From NCBI GenBank assembly GCA_009693015.1, contig SHYB01000023.1, forward strand, positions 1 to 32,189: DNA of 32,189 bases. Reading direction: 5' to 3'. A program made the translations under genes and the position numbers. The notes under the pieces are model-generated. The model saw only the letters and a program-made list of their open reading frames with translations, was not told where the DNA came from and ran no database searches. This stretch comes from Dehalococcoidia bacterium (GTDB lineage: Bacteria; Chloroflexota; Dehalococcoidia; SHYB01). Numbering within the stretch: position 1 is the stretch's first letter; every line of letters starts with the position of its first letter. Shown here in pieces: positions 22,631 to 30,504 of this stretch.

Positions 22631-25372
22631 ATGCCTTCTCTAACGATTAATGGCAAGCAGGTCACGGCGCCCCCGGGCGCGTCGGTGCTGGCGGCTGTAA
22701 ACCAGTCGGGGCAGTACATCCCGCAGTTGTGCAAGGACGCGGATATGGGGGCGCTGGGGGCGTGCCGCACCTGCCTGGTGCAGATCGAGGGGGTGCGGGG
22801 CTTTCCCGCGTCCTGCTCCACGCCTGCGACGGACGGGATGGCGGTGCAGACGGAGTCAGAGGCGGTGCGGCGGATACGCAAGGGCGTGCTGGAGCTGACG
22901 CTGGGGATGCTGCCCACGGCGGCCTCCGGCAAGGACCACGGCGAGCTGACGCGCGCGTGCACGCATCACGGCATCGCCACGCCGCAGTACGGGGCACGAC
23001 AGCGCGAGAAGGCGGACACGAGCAGCCCGTTTTTCACCATCGCCATGGACGATTGCATCCTGTGCGGGCGGTGCGCCCAGGGCTGCCAGCAGGGGCACCA
23101 GTTTATCGGGGCGATTGACGTGCTGGGCGCGGGGACGCAGGCGCGCATCGGCACGTTCATGGATAAATCGCTGCGCGATTCGATCTGCACCTCCTGCGGC
23201 ACCTGCCTCTCTGTCTGCCCCACGGGAGCCATCGCCCTGAAAGAGGCGCCTGTGCCGGTAGCGCGATCCGTGGCCACGACGTGCCCCTACTGCGGCGTGG
23301 GTTGCGGCATCAAGCTCCAGGTGAACGGCGAGGGCCGCATCCAGGAGGTGCTGGACGACGCGGAGAATAAGTCGAGCATCGGCATGCTGTGCGTGAAGGG
23401 TCGCTTCGGCACGACGTTTGTGCATGCGCCGGACCGGCTGACGACGCCGCTGATCAAGGAGAACGGGCGCTTCCGCGAGGCGAGTTGGGATGAGGCGCTG
23501 GACCTGGTGGCGGACAAGCTGGTGCAGCACCGGGGGAAGTTCGCCACGCTGTGCTCGGCGAAGGCCACCAATGAGGACGGCTACGTGCAGCAGAAGTTTT
23601 CCCGCCTGCTGATGCAGACGAACAACATTGACCACTGCACGCGGCTGTGCCATTCGCCGTCGGTGGAGGCGATGCTGACGTCGCTGGGCAGCGGGGCCAC
23701 GAGCAACTCCTATACGGACTACGAGCAAGCGGGCTGCCTGGTGATCGCGGGGTCGGACGCCAATTCGAACCACCCGGTGGCGGCATCGCGGATGCGCCGC
23801 GCCGTGGTGGAGCGCGGGGCGAAGCTCATTATCATCAACCCCAAGCGCATCGAGATGTGCGATTACGCCGATATCTGGCTGAGACCGTATCCCGGGACAG
23901 ACGTGGCGCTGTACAACGGCATGGCCAAGGTCATTCTGGACGAGGGGCTGTGGGATGAGGCGTTTGTGCGGCAGCGGACGGAGGGGTTCGAGGAGTGGTG
24001 GCGCATTGTGGAGGAGTACCCGGTGGAGAGGGTGGCGCAGATCACGGGGTGCGGCGTGGAGGACATTCGCCAGGCGGCACGCTGGTACGCGCGCCCGGCG
24101 TTCAGCGGGTCGTGCCTGATCTGGGGCATGGGGCTGACGCAGCACACCAACGGCACGGCGAACTGCCACAGCTTTCTGAACCTGGCGCTGCTGACGGGGC
24201 AGCTGGGGAAGCCGGGGTCGGGGATATCGCCGCTGCGAGGGCAGAACAATGTGCAGGGCGCGGGCGACGCCGGGTGCATCCCTGCGAGCTTGCCGGGGTA
24301 TCAGGTGCTGAATGCGCAGGTGCTGGGCAAGTTCTCCGCGGCGTGGGGCGCGCCGGTTACGGGCGAGCATGGGCTGGTGGTCACGGAGATGACGGAGGCG
24401 GCGCTGCGCGGCGAGATATCCTGCATGTACATCACGGGGGAGAACCCCTTGCTTTCCGAGCCTGACCTGCACCATGCCGAGCAGGCGATCCGGGCCCTGG
24501 ATTTCCTGGTGGTGCAGGACATCTTCATGCACGAGACGGCGCGGGAGGCGCACGTGGTGCTGCCCGCGTCGAGCTTCGCGGAGAAGGACGGCACGTTCAC
24601 CAACAGCGAGCGCCGCGTGCAACGGGTGCGGCAGGCGATCGCGCCGGTGGGCGGCAGCCGCGCCGACTGGGAGATCGTGTGCGACGTGGCGCGGCGGGTG
24701 AGCCGGAGATTGGGCGTAGGGCTGGAGGGCCAGTTCTCCTACAAGCACCCCTCGGAAATCTTCGCGGAGATGGCGGGGCTGACGCCGATCATCGCCGGTA
24801 TCTCCTATGAACGCCTGGACCGCGAAGGCGGCATCCAGTGGCCGTGCCCCGCGCCGGAGCATCCGGGTACGCCGTATCTGTACGCCGAGAGCTTCCCGCG
24901 CGGCCCGCGGGCAAAATTCGTGGGGTTCGATCAGCAGGCGGCAGCGGCGGAGCTGCCCAGCGCGCGCTTTCCCCTTATCTTGAATACGGGGCGCATCCTC
25001 TATCATTGGCACGGCGGCACGATGACGCGCCGCGCGCCGGGGCTGCTGGCTCGCGCGCCGGAGGTGCCGGTGGATATTCACCCGGCGGACGCTGCTGTGT
25101 ACGGCGTCAGCGACGGGGATTGGGTGCGGGTGCGGTCGCGGCGGGGGGAGATGGAGGGACGCGCCGTGGTGACGGATGGGGTGAAGCAGGGAGAGATCTT
25201 CGTGCCCTTCGTCAAACTGAAGGAGCACGCCGCGAACTTTCTCACCAACGCCGCGCTGGACCCCGAATCGAAGATACCGGAGTACAAGGTGTGCGCCGTG
25301 TACATCGAACGGGCGGACGCGGAGAAGGCGCGTGGCGGGCCGGGGGGCATGCGGCGCGGGCGGCGATCGTAG
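22631..25372 (+). CDS. fdhA: Mo/W formate dehydrogenase catalytic subunit (FdsA/FdhA type)
   Basis: Oxidises formate, or reduces CO2, at a bis-guanine-dinucleotide pterin metal site; 913 residues. From the N-terminus: a [2Fe-2S] domain (Cys34, 45, 48, 62), two [4Fe-4S] sets (Cys142/145/148/152 and Cys186/189/192/196), then the catalytic domain with its own [4Fe-4S] (Cys218/221/225/254). The metal ligand and its partner are Cys340-His341 in HCTRLCHSPSV, where selenocysteine enzymes have U-H. The conserved Lys in LCSAKATNEDGY and the C-terminal cofactor domain (LNTGRILYHWHGGTMTRR) are present. NuoE- and NuoF-like subunits upstream make an NAD-linked complex likely. ATG at 22631 follows AGGGG; a GTG at 22586 is rejected. 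Confidence 0.93.
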   Translation: MPSLTINGKQVTAPPGASVLAAVNQSGQYIPQLCKDADMGALGACRTCLVQIEGVRGFPASCSTPATDGMAVQTESEAVRRIRKGVLELTLGMLPTAASGKDHGELTRACTHHGIATPQYGARQREKADTSSPFFTIAMDDCILCGRCAQGCQQGHQFIGAIDVLGAGTQARIGTFMDKSLRDSICTSCGTCLSVCPTGAIALKEAPVPVARSVATTCPYCGVGCGIKLQVNGEGRIQEVLDDAENKSSIGMLCVKGRFGTTFVHAPDRLTTPLIKENGRFREASWDEALDLVADKLVQHRGKFATLCSAKATNEDGYVQQKFSRLLMQTNNIDHCTRLCHSPSVEAMLTSLGSGATSNSYTDYEQAGCLVIAGSDANSNHPVAASRMRRAVVERGAKLIIINPKRIEMCDYADIWLRPYPGTDVALYNGMAKVILDEGLWDEAFVRQRTEGFEEWWRIVEEYPVERVAQITGCGVEDIRQAARWYARPAFSGSCLIWGMGLTQHTNGTANCHSFLNLALLTGQLGKPGSGISPLRGQNNVQGAGDAGCIPASLPGYQVLNAQVLGKFSAAWGAPVTGEHGLVVTEMTEAALRGEISCMYITGENPLLSEPDLHHAEQAIRALDFLVVQDIFMHETAREAHVVLPASSFAEKDGTFTNSERRVQRVRQAIAPVGGSRADWEIVCDVARRVSRRLGVGLEGQFSYKHPSEIFAEMAGLTPIIAGISYERLDREGGIQWPCPAPEHPGTPYLYAESFPRGPRAKFVGFDQQAAAAELPSARFPLILNTGRILYHWHGGTMTRRAPGLLARAPEVPVDIHPADAAVYGVSDGDWVRVRSRRGEMEGRAVVTDGVKQGEIFVPFVKLKEHAANFLTNAALDPESKIPEYKVCAVYIERADAEKARGGPGGMRRGRRS

Positions 25373-25382
25373 GGATAAAAGA

Positions 25383-25419
25383 AAAGGGGGCAGTGGCACA
25401 GGCCACCGACCCCTTTATT
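25383..25419. terminator. Intrinsic terminator between fdhA and glnK
   Basis: A two-part stem pairs AAAGGGG (25383-25389) with CCCCTTT (25410-25416) and GTGGC (25393-25397) with GCCAC (25402-25406) around an ACAG loop. TTTATT follows on the plus strand, and an A/T-rich tail follows on the minus strand. It serves the convergent fdhA and glnK genes. Confidence 0.85.
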
Positions 25420-25449
25420 GGCTAACGCCGGTGTAGGAAGACGCTAGGG

Positions 25450-25791
25450 CTAGAGGGCCTTGTCGCCCCGCTCGCCGGTGCGCACGCGGATGGCGTCAGT
25501 GACGGTGGAGACGAATATCTTCCCATCGCCGACTTCGCCGGTACGCGCATTTTCGATGATGATGGCGATGGCTTTCTCCGCGTCGGCGTCCTTGACGACC
25601 ACCTCCACCTTGGTCTTTTGCAGCATGTCCACCTTGATGGTCATACCGCCGCGCCCCACGTGCATGACGCCCTTCTGGACGCCACGCCCGGAGACCTGGG
25701 TGGTGTTCAGCCCGACAATGCCCGCTTCCGCCAGAGCTTCCGTGACCAAGGCCACCTTCTCCGGACGGATAATCGCTTCTATCTTTTTCAT
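25450..25791 (-). CDS. glnK: PII signal-transduction protein with altered T-loop
   Basis: Nitrogen-status sensor of 113 residues that binds ATP/ADP and 2-oxoglutarate and normally gates the ammonium channel. The N-terminus MKKIEAIIRPEKV, the C-terminal PII signature TGEVGDGKIFV, the 2-oxoglutarate-contacting QKG (Gln39 region) and IRVRTGE are intact. The T-loop reads VMHVGRGGMTIKV in place of the usual ELYRGAEYMV, so both Tyr46 and the modification site Tyr51 are absent, and the loop is one residue longer. Uridylylation or adenylylation at Tyr51 is therefore impossible. It lies 42 nt downstream of amt on the same strand, which favours GlnK over GlnB. A GGGAG ribosome site precedes the ATG. 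Confidence 0.92.
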   Translation of the reverse strand: MKKIEAIIRPEKVALVTEALAEAGIVGLNTTQVSGRGVQKGVMHVGRGGMTIKVDMLQKTKVEVVVKDADAEKAIAIIIENARTGEVGDGKIFVSTVTDAIRVRTGERGDKAL

Positions 25792-25833
25792 GGGATGCTC
25801 CCTCTGTTGCCTCGGCTGGTTTGTTGGGTAAGG

Positions 25834-27081
<1,248 letters not shown>

Positions 27082-27193
27082 GCAAAACCCTCCTTGGACT
27101 GGCGGCCTTGACGCGGGCATCAGTGGCGATGCAGCGCGTAATGCGGCCGCGGTGAAACTACGAGGCATGATGCCCGGTAGGGATTTCGCGGGT

Positions 27194-27231
27194 GTTTCAT
27201 GTTTGTTACAAGCGTGTTACATGCACGTGGC
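27194..27231 (-). promoter_or_regulatory. GlnR-box-like site upstream of amt
   Basis: On the minus strand four pentamers are spaced exactly 11 bp apart: GCCAC (27231-27227), GTAAC (27220-27216), GTAAC (27209-27205) and GAAAC (27198-27194), each separated by six nt. The actinobacterial GlnR box is described as GTnAC-n6-GAAAC repeated, so this is a close fit in form. Binding by a GlnR-like OmpR-family regulator is inferred. Confidence 0.5.
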
Positions 27232-27369
27232 GGCGTGTGGGGTCAAGCCAGCGTGGGGCGGGGCAGCGGCAGCGCAACATCGAAGAAACGTGGAGCGGGC
27301 GCTGGAGCATGCTACGGGGTGGAGGAGCAACGGCGGGTGAAACGGGCGGGCGTCGGCGCTTTTTTGGCG

Positions 27370-27936
27370 TCACCACTTAAGGAAGGGCATCGCCGCTTTG
27401 AACTGCGGCGTGCCCGCGGCGCCGAGCAGCTCGTAGCACACCATCTCCGTGGTGGAGATGACGGCGCCAGCGTGGCGCATCTTCTCGGTGGCCGCGTCCA
27501 GATCGTGGGGGCGTCGCGAGGTGACGGCGTCGCGCACCACGTGGGCCTTGTAGCCCAGGCTCATGGCTTCGAGCGCGGTCTGCTGCACGCAGATGTGGCC
27601 TTCCATGCCGGTGATGAGCAGCGTATCGCGCCCGCTGTCGTACACCCGCTGCACGAAGCCGTCCGCCTGGCAGCAGGAGAAGGCCATCTTGCCGATGGGG
27701 TGGTACAAGCCAAGCTCCTCCAGCACGACGCGGACTTCCGGGGTAGTAGGCCCCAGCTTCTCGGGGTTCTGCTCGGTGACGATCACGGGCAGGCCGGCGG
27801 CATGGGCCACGCGCGCCATGGTGACGATGTTCTTGGCAACGGCGGCTCGCTCCGACATGGCTTTGGCGAACGGCTCCTGGAAGTCGACGACGACCAGGAC
27901 GGAAGCGTCGGCGCGGGCGAGATGGGGGTGCGGCAT
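27370..27936 (-). CDS. Isochorismatase-family cysteine hydrolase (YcaC-like)
   Basis: Cytoplasmic hydrolase of 188 residues. The catalytic triad is readable as Asp18 in VVVDFQ, Lys83 in GKMAFSCC and Cys116 in EGHICVQQTALEAM, with the family's non-proline cis-peptide region just before the Cys. Substrates in this superfamily include nicotinamide, isochorismate, ureidoacrylate and small amides, and the sequence does not decide. It starts 10 nt after the LutB-LutA fusion gene with an AAGGAG site, so the two share a message. A link to hydroxy-acid or amide catabolism is inferred from position only. Confidence 0.88.
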   Translation of the reverse strand: MPHPHLARADASVLVVVDFQEPFAKAMSERAAVAKNIVTMARVAHAAGLPVIVTEQNPEKLGPTTPEVRVVLEELGLYHPIGKMAFSCCQADGFVQRVYDSGRDTLLITGMEGHICVQQTALEAMSLGYKAHVVRDAVTSRRPHDLDAATEKMRHAGAVISTTEMVCYELLGAAGTPQFKAAMPFLKW

Positions 27937-27946
27937 GGGAGACTCC

Positions 27947-30154
27947 TTAGGTCCTGGGGAGGCGTTCGGCGATGAGTTCGGCGAGGTGTAGGACGCGTGT
28001 TTTCTTGCCCGCGGCCGCTAGCCCGCCGCGCAGGTGCATGATGCACCCAGGGTTGTCGGTGACCACCACGGGTGCGCCGGTCTCGGCAATGTGGTCCAGC
28101 TTATGGCCCAGGATGCGCTGGGATATCTTGGGATAGTCCAGGGAGAAGGTGCCGCCGAAGCCGCAACAGGCGCTGGATTCCTGCATTTCGTTGATCGTCG
28201 CGCCCAGGGCCTGCGACAGCAGGCGGCGAGGCTGGGCGCTCACCTTGAGGCAGTTGCAGGATTGGCAAGCGTCGTGATAGGTGACGTCGCCTGCGCCGGG
28301 GCCAGCGCCGCTGGAGCCAGCGTCGCCGGAGAGAGATCCAGGCGCAAGCTGGGCCTCGCCGTCTATGAAGCGGGTGAAATCGGTGATGCGCTCCGCCAAT
28401 TTCACGGCGCGTGCGGCCCACTCGGGCTCGTCGCGCAACAGATGGGGGTAGTCTTGGGTCATGGCGACGGTACAGGAGGCGGAGGTGCTGACGATATGCC
28501 GCGCGGTGGACTGCTCGAGGAGGGCGATGGTTTCCTTGGCGAGCCGCGTTGCGGTGGCGCGGTCGCCGGAGTTCATGTGGGCCAGGCCGCAGCACTGCGC
28601 CCGCGCGGGCAGCGTTACCCGCGCTCCCAGGCCGGTGAGCGCCTCAACAGCAGCGTCGCCCATATCGGGCAGGAGGTTGTCGGTGATGCAGGCGGGGAAG
28701 TAGAGCAGATCGCGGCCGGCGATGGCGGAGGGCACGCGATTGGTGGGGGGGAAGACGCTGCCGGGGCGATGCTTGGCGTAGAAGCTCCGACCAGGGATGC
28801 GCGGCAGGCTGCGCCAGCCGGTGACGCCGGGGATATGCAGGAGTCCTTCGGGGCGCTGGAAGGGGAGCTGCATAAAACGCGCCAGGCCCACCATGGCGCC
28901 CGGCTTCTGCTGGTAGGTGAGGAAATCGAGCAGACGGCCCTTGAGCAGGCCGGGCGCTTCCCCTTCGCGCATCTCCTGGCGCAGGTCCAGGATCATACGG
29001 GGGATGTCGATGCCCGCGGGGCAGACGGTCTCGCAGGCGTTGCACCCCAGGCAGAGGGTCTGCGGCCCCTCGGCATTTTCGTAGCCGTGGTGGAAGGCGG
29101 TGAGCACGAGGCCAATGGGGCCGGTGTATTTGTAGCCGAAGGCGTGGCCGCCCACCGCCTGGAAGGGGGGGCAGGCGTTGAGGCAGGCGCCGCAGCGGAT
29201 GCAGTCCAGCGCATCGCGGAACTCGGGGCGCTCCCGCATGAGGGTGCGCCCGTTATCCAGCAAAATGATATGCACTTCCTTGGGGCCGTGGACACCGACG
29301 GTGAGGGAAAGCTCGATGTCCGCGGTGCGGCTGGGGCCGGTGATGTAGGAGATGTAGGTGGTGACGGTCTGCCCCGTGCCGGAACGGGAGAGGACGCGCA
29401 GCACGGCGGTGGCATCGTCCATGGTGGGGACGACCTTTTCTATACCCAGGATGGCGACGTGCACCGGCGGCAGCGTGGAAACGAGCCGCGCGTTGCCTTC
29501 GTTGCTCACCAGTACCAGCGACCCCGTCTCGGCGATGGCGACGTTGGCGCCGGTGATGCCCATGTCCGCGTCAATGAACTTCTGGCGAAGGCGCTTGCGG
29601 GCGATGGCGACCATGGTGGGGATGTCAGGCGGGACGTACTCGCCGGTGACCCTGGTGAACAGCTCGGCGACCTCTTCGCGGGTCTTGTGCAGCGCGGGCG
29701 TGATGAGGTGCGAGGGCTTCTCCCCGGCAAGCTGGACGATCCATTCGCCCAGGTCGGTCTCCACCACCTCGATGTGCTGCGCCTCCAGGTGCTCGTTGAG
29801 GTCGATCTCTTCGGTAGCCATGGACTTGCTCTTGACCACGAGCTTGACCCCGTGGCGTTTCGCCAGCTCGCTGACGATGGCGCGGGCGTCTTGCGGCGTC
29901 TGGGCGATGTGGACGACGGCGCCGGCGGCCTGGGCCTTCTCGGTGAACTGCTGCACCAGCTCCGGCATCTGGTCAATGGCGGCGCGTTTGCGCGATTGCA
30001 GGTCGGTGCGGAGGGCAGCGAAGTCCACCTGGGAGAAGGCCTTGGCGCGGGCGACGCGGCGATTGGGCAGCGTGCGGTTGAGGGCCGTCTCCAGCGTGGG
30101 AGATGCCAGCGCCTTGGCGAGGCGGCGCTTGAAGGTTGCCTGCGATTCGCTCAT
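27947..30154 (-). CDS. LutB-LutA fusion: iron-sulfur lactate/glycolate oxidation protein
   Basis: A 735-residue soluble protein joining two subunits that are usually separate. Residues about 60-310 are the LUD domain of LutB/YkgF (ITGANVAIAETGSLVLVSNE). Two [4Fe-4S] motifs follow: Cys318/321/324/328 and Cys368/371/374/378. Residues about 480-735 carry two CCG domains as in LutA/YkgE and heterodisulfide-reductase subunits: LLYFPACITDN with CCGLAHMN, then HDACQSCNCLK with SSACCGFGGTF. Known LutABC oxidises L-lactate; no separate LutC gene is seen here. A Gly/Ser/Pro-rich stretch between the CCG domains is probably a linker. A TATAAT eight nt before the ATG suggests a leaderless message. An isochorismatase-like gene follows. 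Confidence 0.9.
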   Translation of the reverse strand: MSESQATFKRRLAKALASPTLETALNRTLPNRRVARAKAFSQVDFAALRTDLQSRKRAAIDQMPELVQQFTEKAQAAGAVVHIAQTPQDARAIVSELAKRHGVKLVVKSKSMATEEIDLNEHLEAQHIEVVETDLGEWIVQLAGEKPSHLITPALHKTREEVAELFTRVTGEYVPPDIPTMVAIARKRLRQKFIDADMGITGANVAIAETGSLVLVSNEGNARLVSTLPPVHVAILGIEKVVPTMDDATAVLRVLSRSGTGQTVTTYISYITGPSRTADIELSLTVGVHGPKEVHIILLDNGRTLMRERPEFRDALDCIRCGACLNACPPFQAVGGHAFGYKYTGPIGLVLTAFHHGYENAEGPQTLCLGCNACETVCPAGIDIPRMILDLRQEMREGEAPGLLKGRLLDFLTYQQKPGAMVGLARFMQLPFQRPEGLLHIPGVTGWRSLPRIPGRSFYAKHRPGSVFPPTNRVPSAIAGRDLLYFPACITDNLLPDMGDAAVEALTGLGARVTLPARAQCCGLAHMNSGDRATATRLAKETIALLEQSTARHIVSTSASCTVAMTQDYPHLLRDEPEWAARAVKLAERITDFTRFIDGEAQLAPGSLSGDAGSSGAGPGAGDVTYHDACQSCNCLKVSAQPRRLLSQALGATINEMQESSACCGFGGTFSLDYPKISQRILGHKLDHIAETGAPVVVTDNPGCIMHLRGGLAAAGKKTRVLHLAELIAERLPRT

Positions 30155-30162
30155 GGGGTGTG

Positions 30163-30168
30163 ATTATA
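30163..30168 (-). promoter_or_regulatory. -10 element of the LutB-LutA gene, probably leaderless
   Basis: A perfect TATAAT (30168-30163, minus strand) ends eight nt upstream of the ATG, leaving no room for a ribosome site. The -35 region is weak. Confidence 0.5.
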
Positions 30169-30248
30169 GCAGCGGCGCCTGAAGGGGGACAGCGCGGCGG
30201 CGCTCTGTTGATTGTTGCGGCGAGCGCGGAGGTTGTTGGATGGGTGGT

Positions 30249-30368
30249 GCGCTGCCGCGTACCAGTGACCATCGTCGTTGCTCCCACCCGCCCACCCACA
30301 GACGTTATGGGGGAAGAACAAGGGGACACCCCTTGTGAACCTCGTCAGAGGAGGCTCAGCCTCCTCTG
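30249..30368 (+). repeat. Structured intergenic repeat, copy B
   Basis: It shares GCGCTGCCGCG (30249-30259) and a near-identical stretch around 30268-30299 with copy A. Two hairpins follow: 8-3-8 (30318-30325/30329-30336) and 10-3-10 (30346-30355/30359-30368). The stems differ from those of copy A but keep complementarity. It lies in the gap between the divergent LutB-LutA gene and the deacylase-like gene. Confidence 0.65.
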
Positions 30369-30421
30369 CACTCCTCCAGAAGGCAACGGACGCACCCTAT
30401 CCTCGAAGCAACGCCACTCCC

Positions 30422-30450
30422 TTGACACCTGAAGGGCGCGTCACTATGCT
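30422..30450 (+). promoter_or_regulatory. Sigma70 promoter of the D-aminoacylase-like gene
   Basis: A perfect TTGACA (30422-30427), a 17-nt spacer and TATGCT (30445-30450) predict a start near 30457. The leader contains GGGAAGGGAG before the ATG. Confidence 0.65.
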
Positions 30451-30459
30451 CGGCACAAG

Positions 30460-30476
30460 CGGCGCGGTACGCGCCG
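30460..30476 (+). promoter_or_regulatory. Inverted repeat at the transcription start
   Basis: CGGCGCG-GTA-CGCGCCG is a perfect 7-3-7 palindrome located just downstream of the predicted transcription start. It suits a repressor operator, or a small hairpin at the 5' end of the mRNA. Confidence 0.45.
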
Positions 30477-30504
30477 TCCTGACCAGGGAAGGGAGCGCAG
30501 CAGC

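Noticed and set aside
22856-25399. 847-codon minus-strand frame opposite fdhA
   Set aside because: No domain, Arg/His-rich composition, and it runs into the terminator; fdhA on the plus strand has all ligands.
28034-30163. 709-codon plus-strand frame opposite the LutB-LutA gene
   Set aside because: Gly/Ala/Asp/Val-rich shadow typical of antisense frames here.
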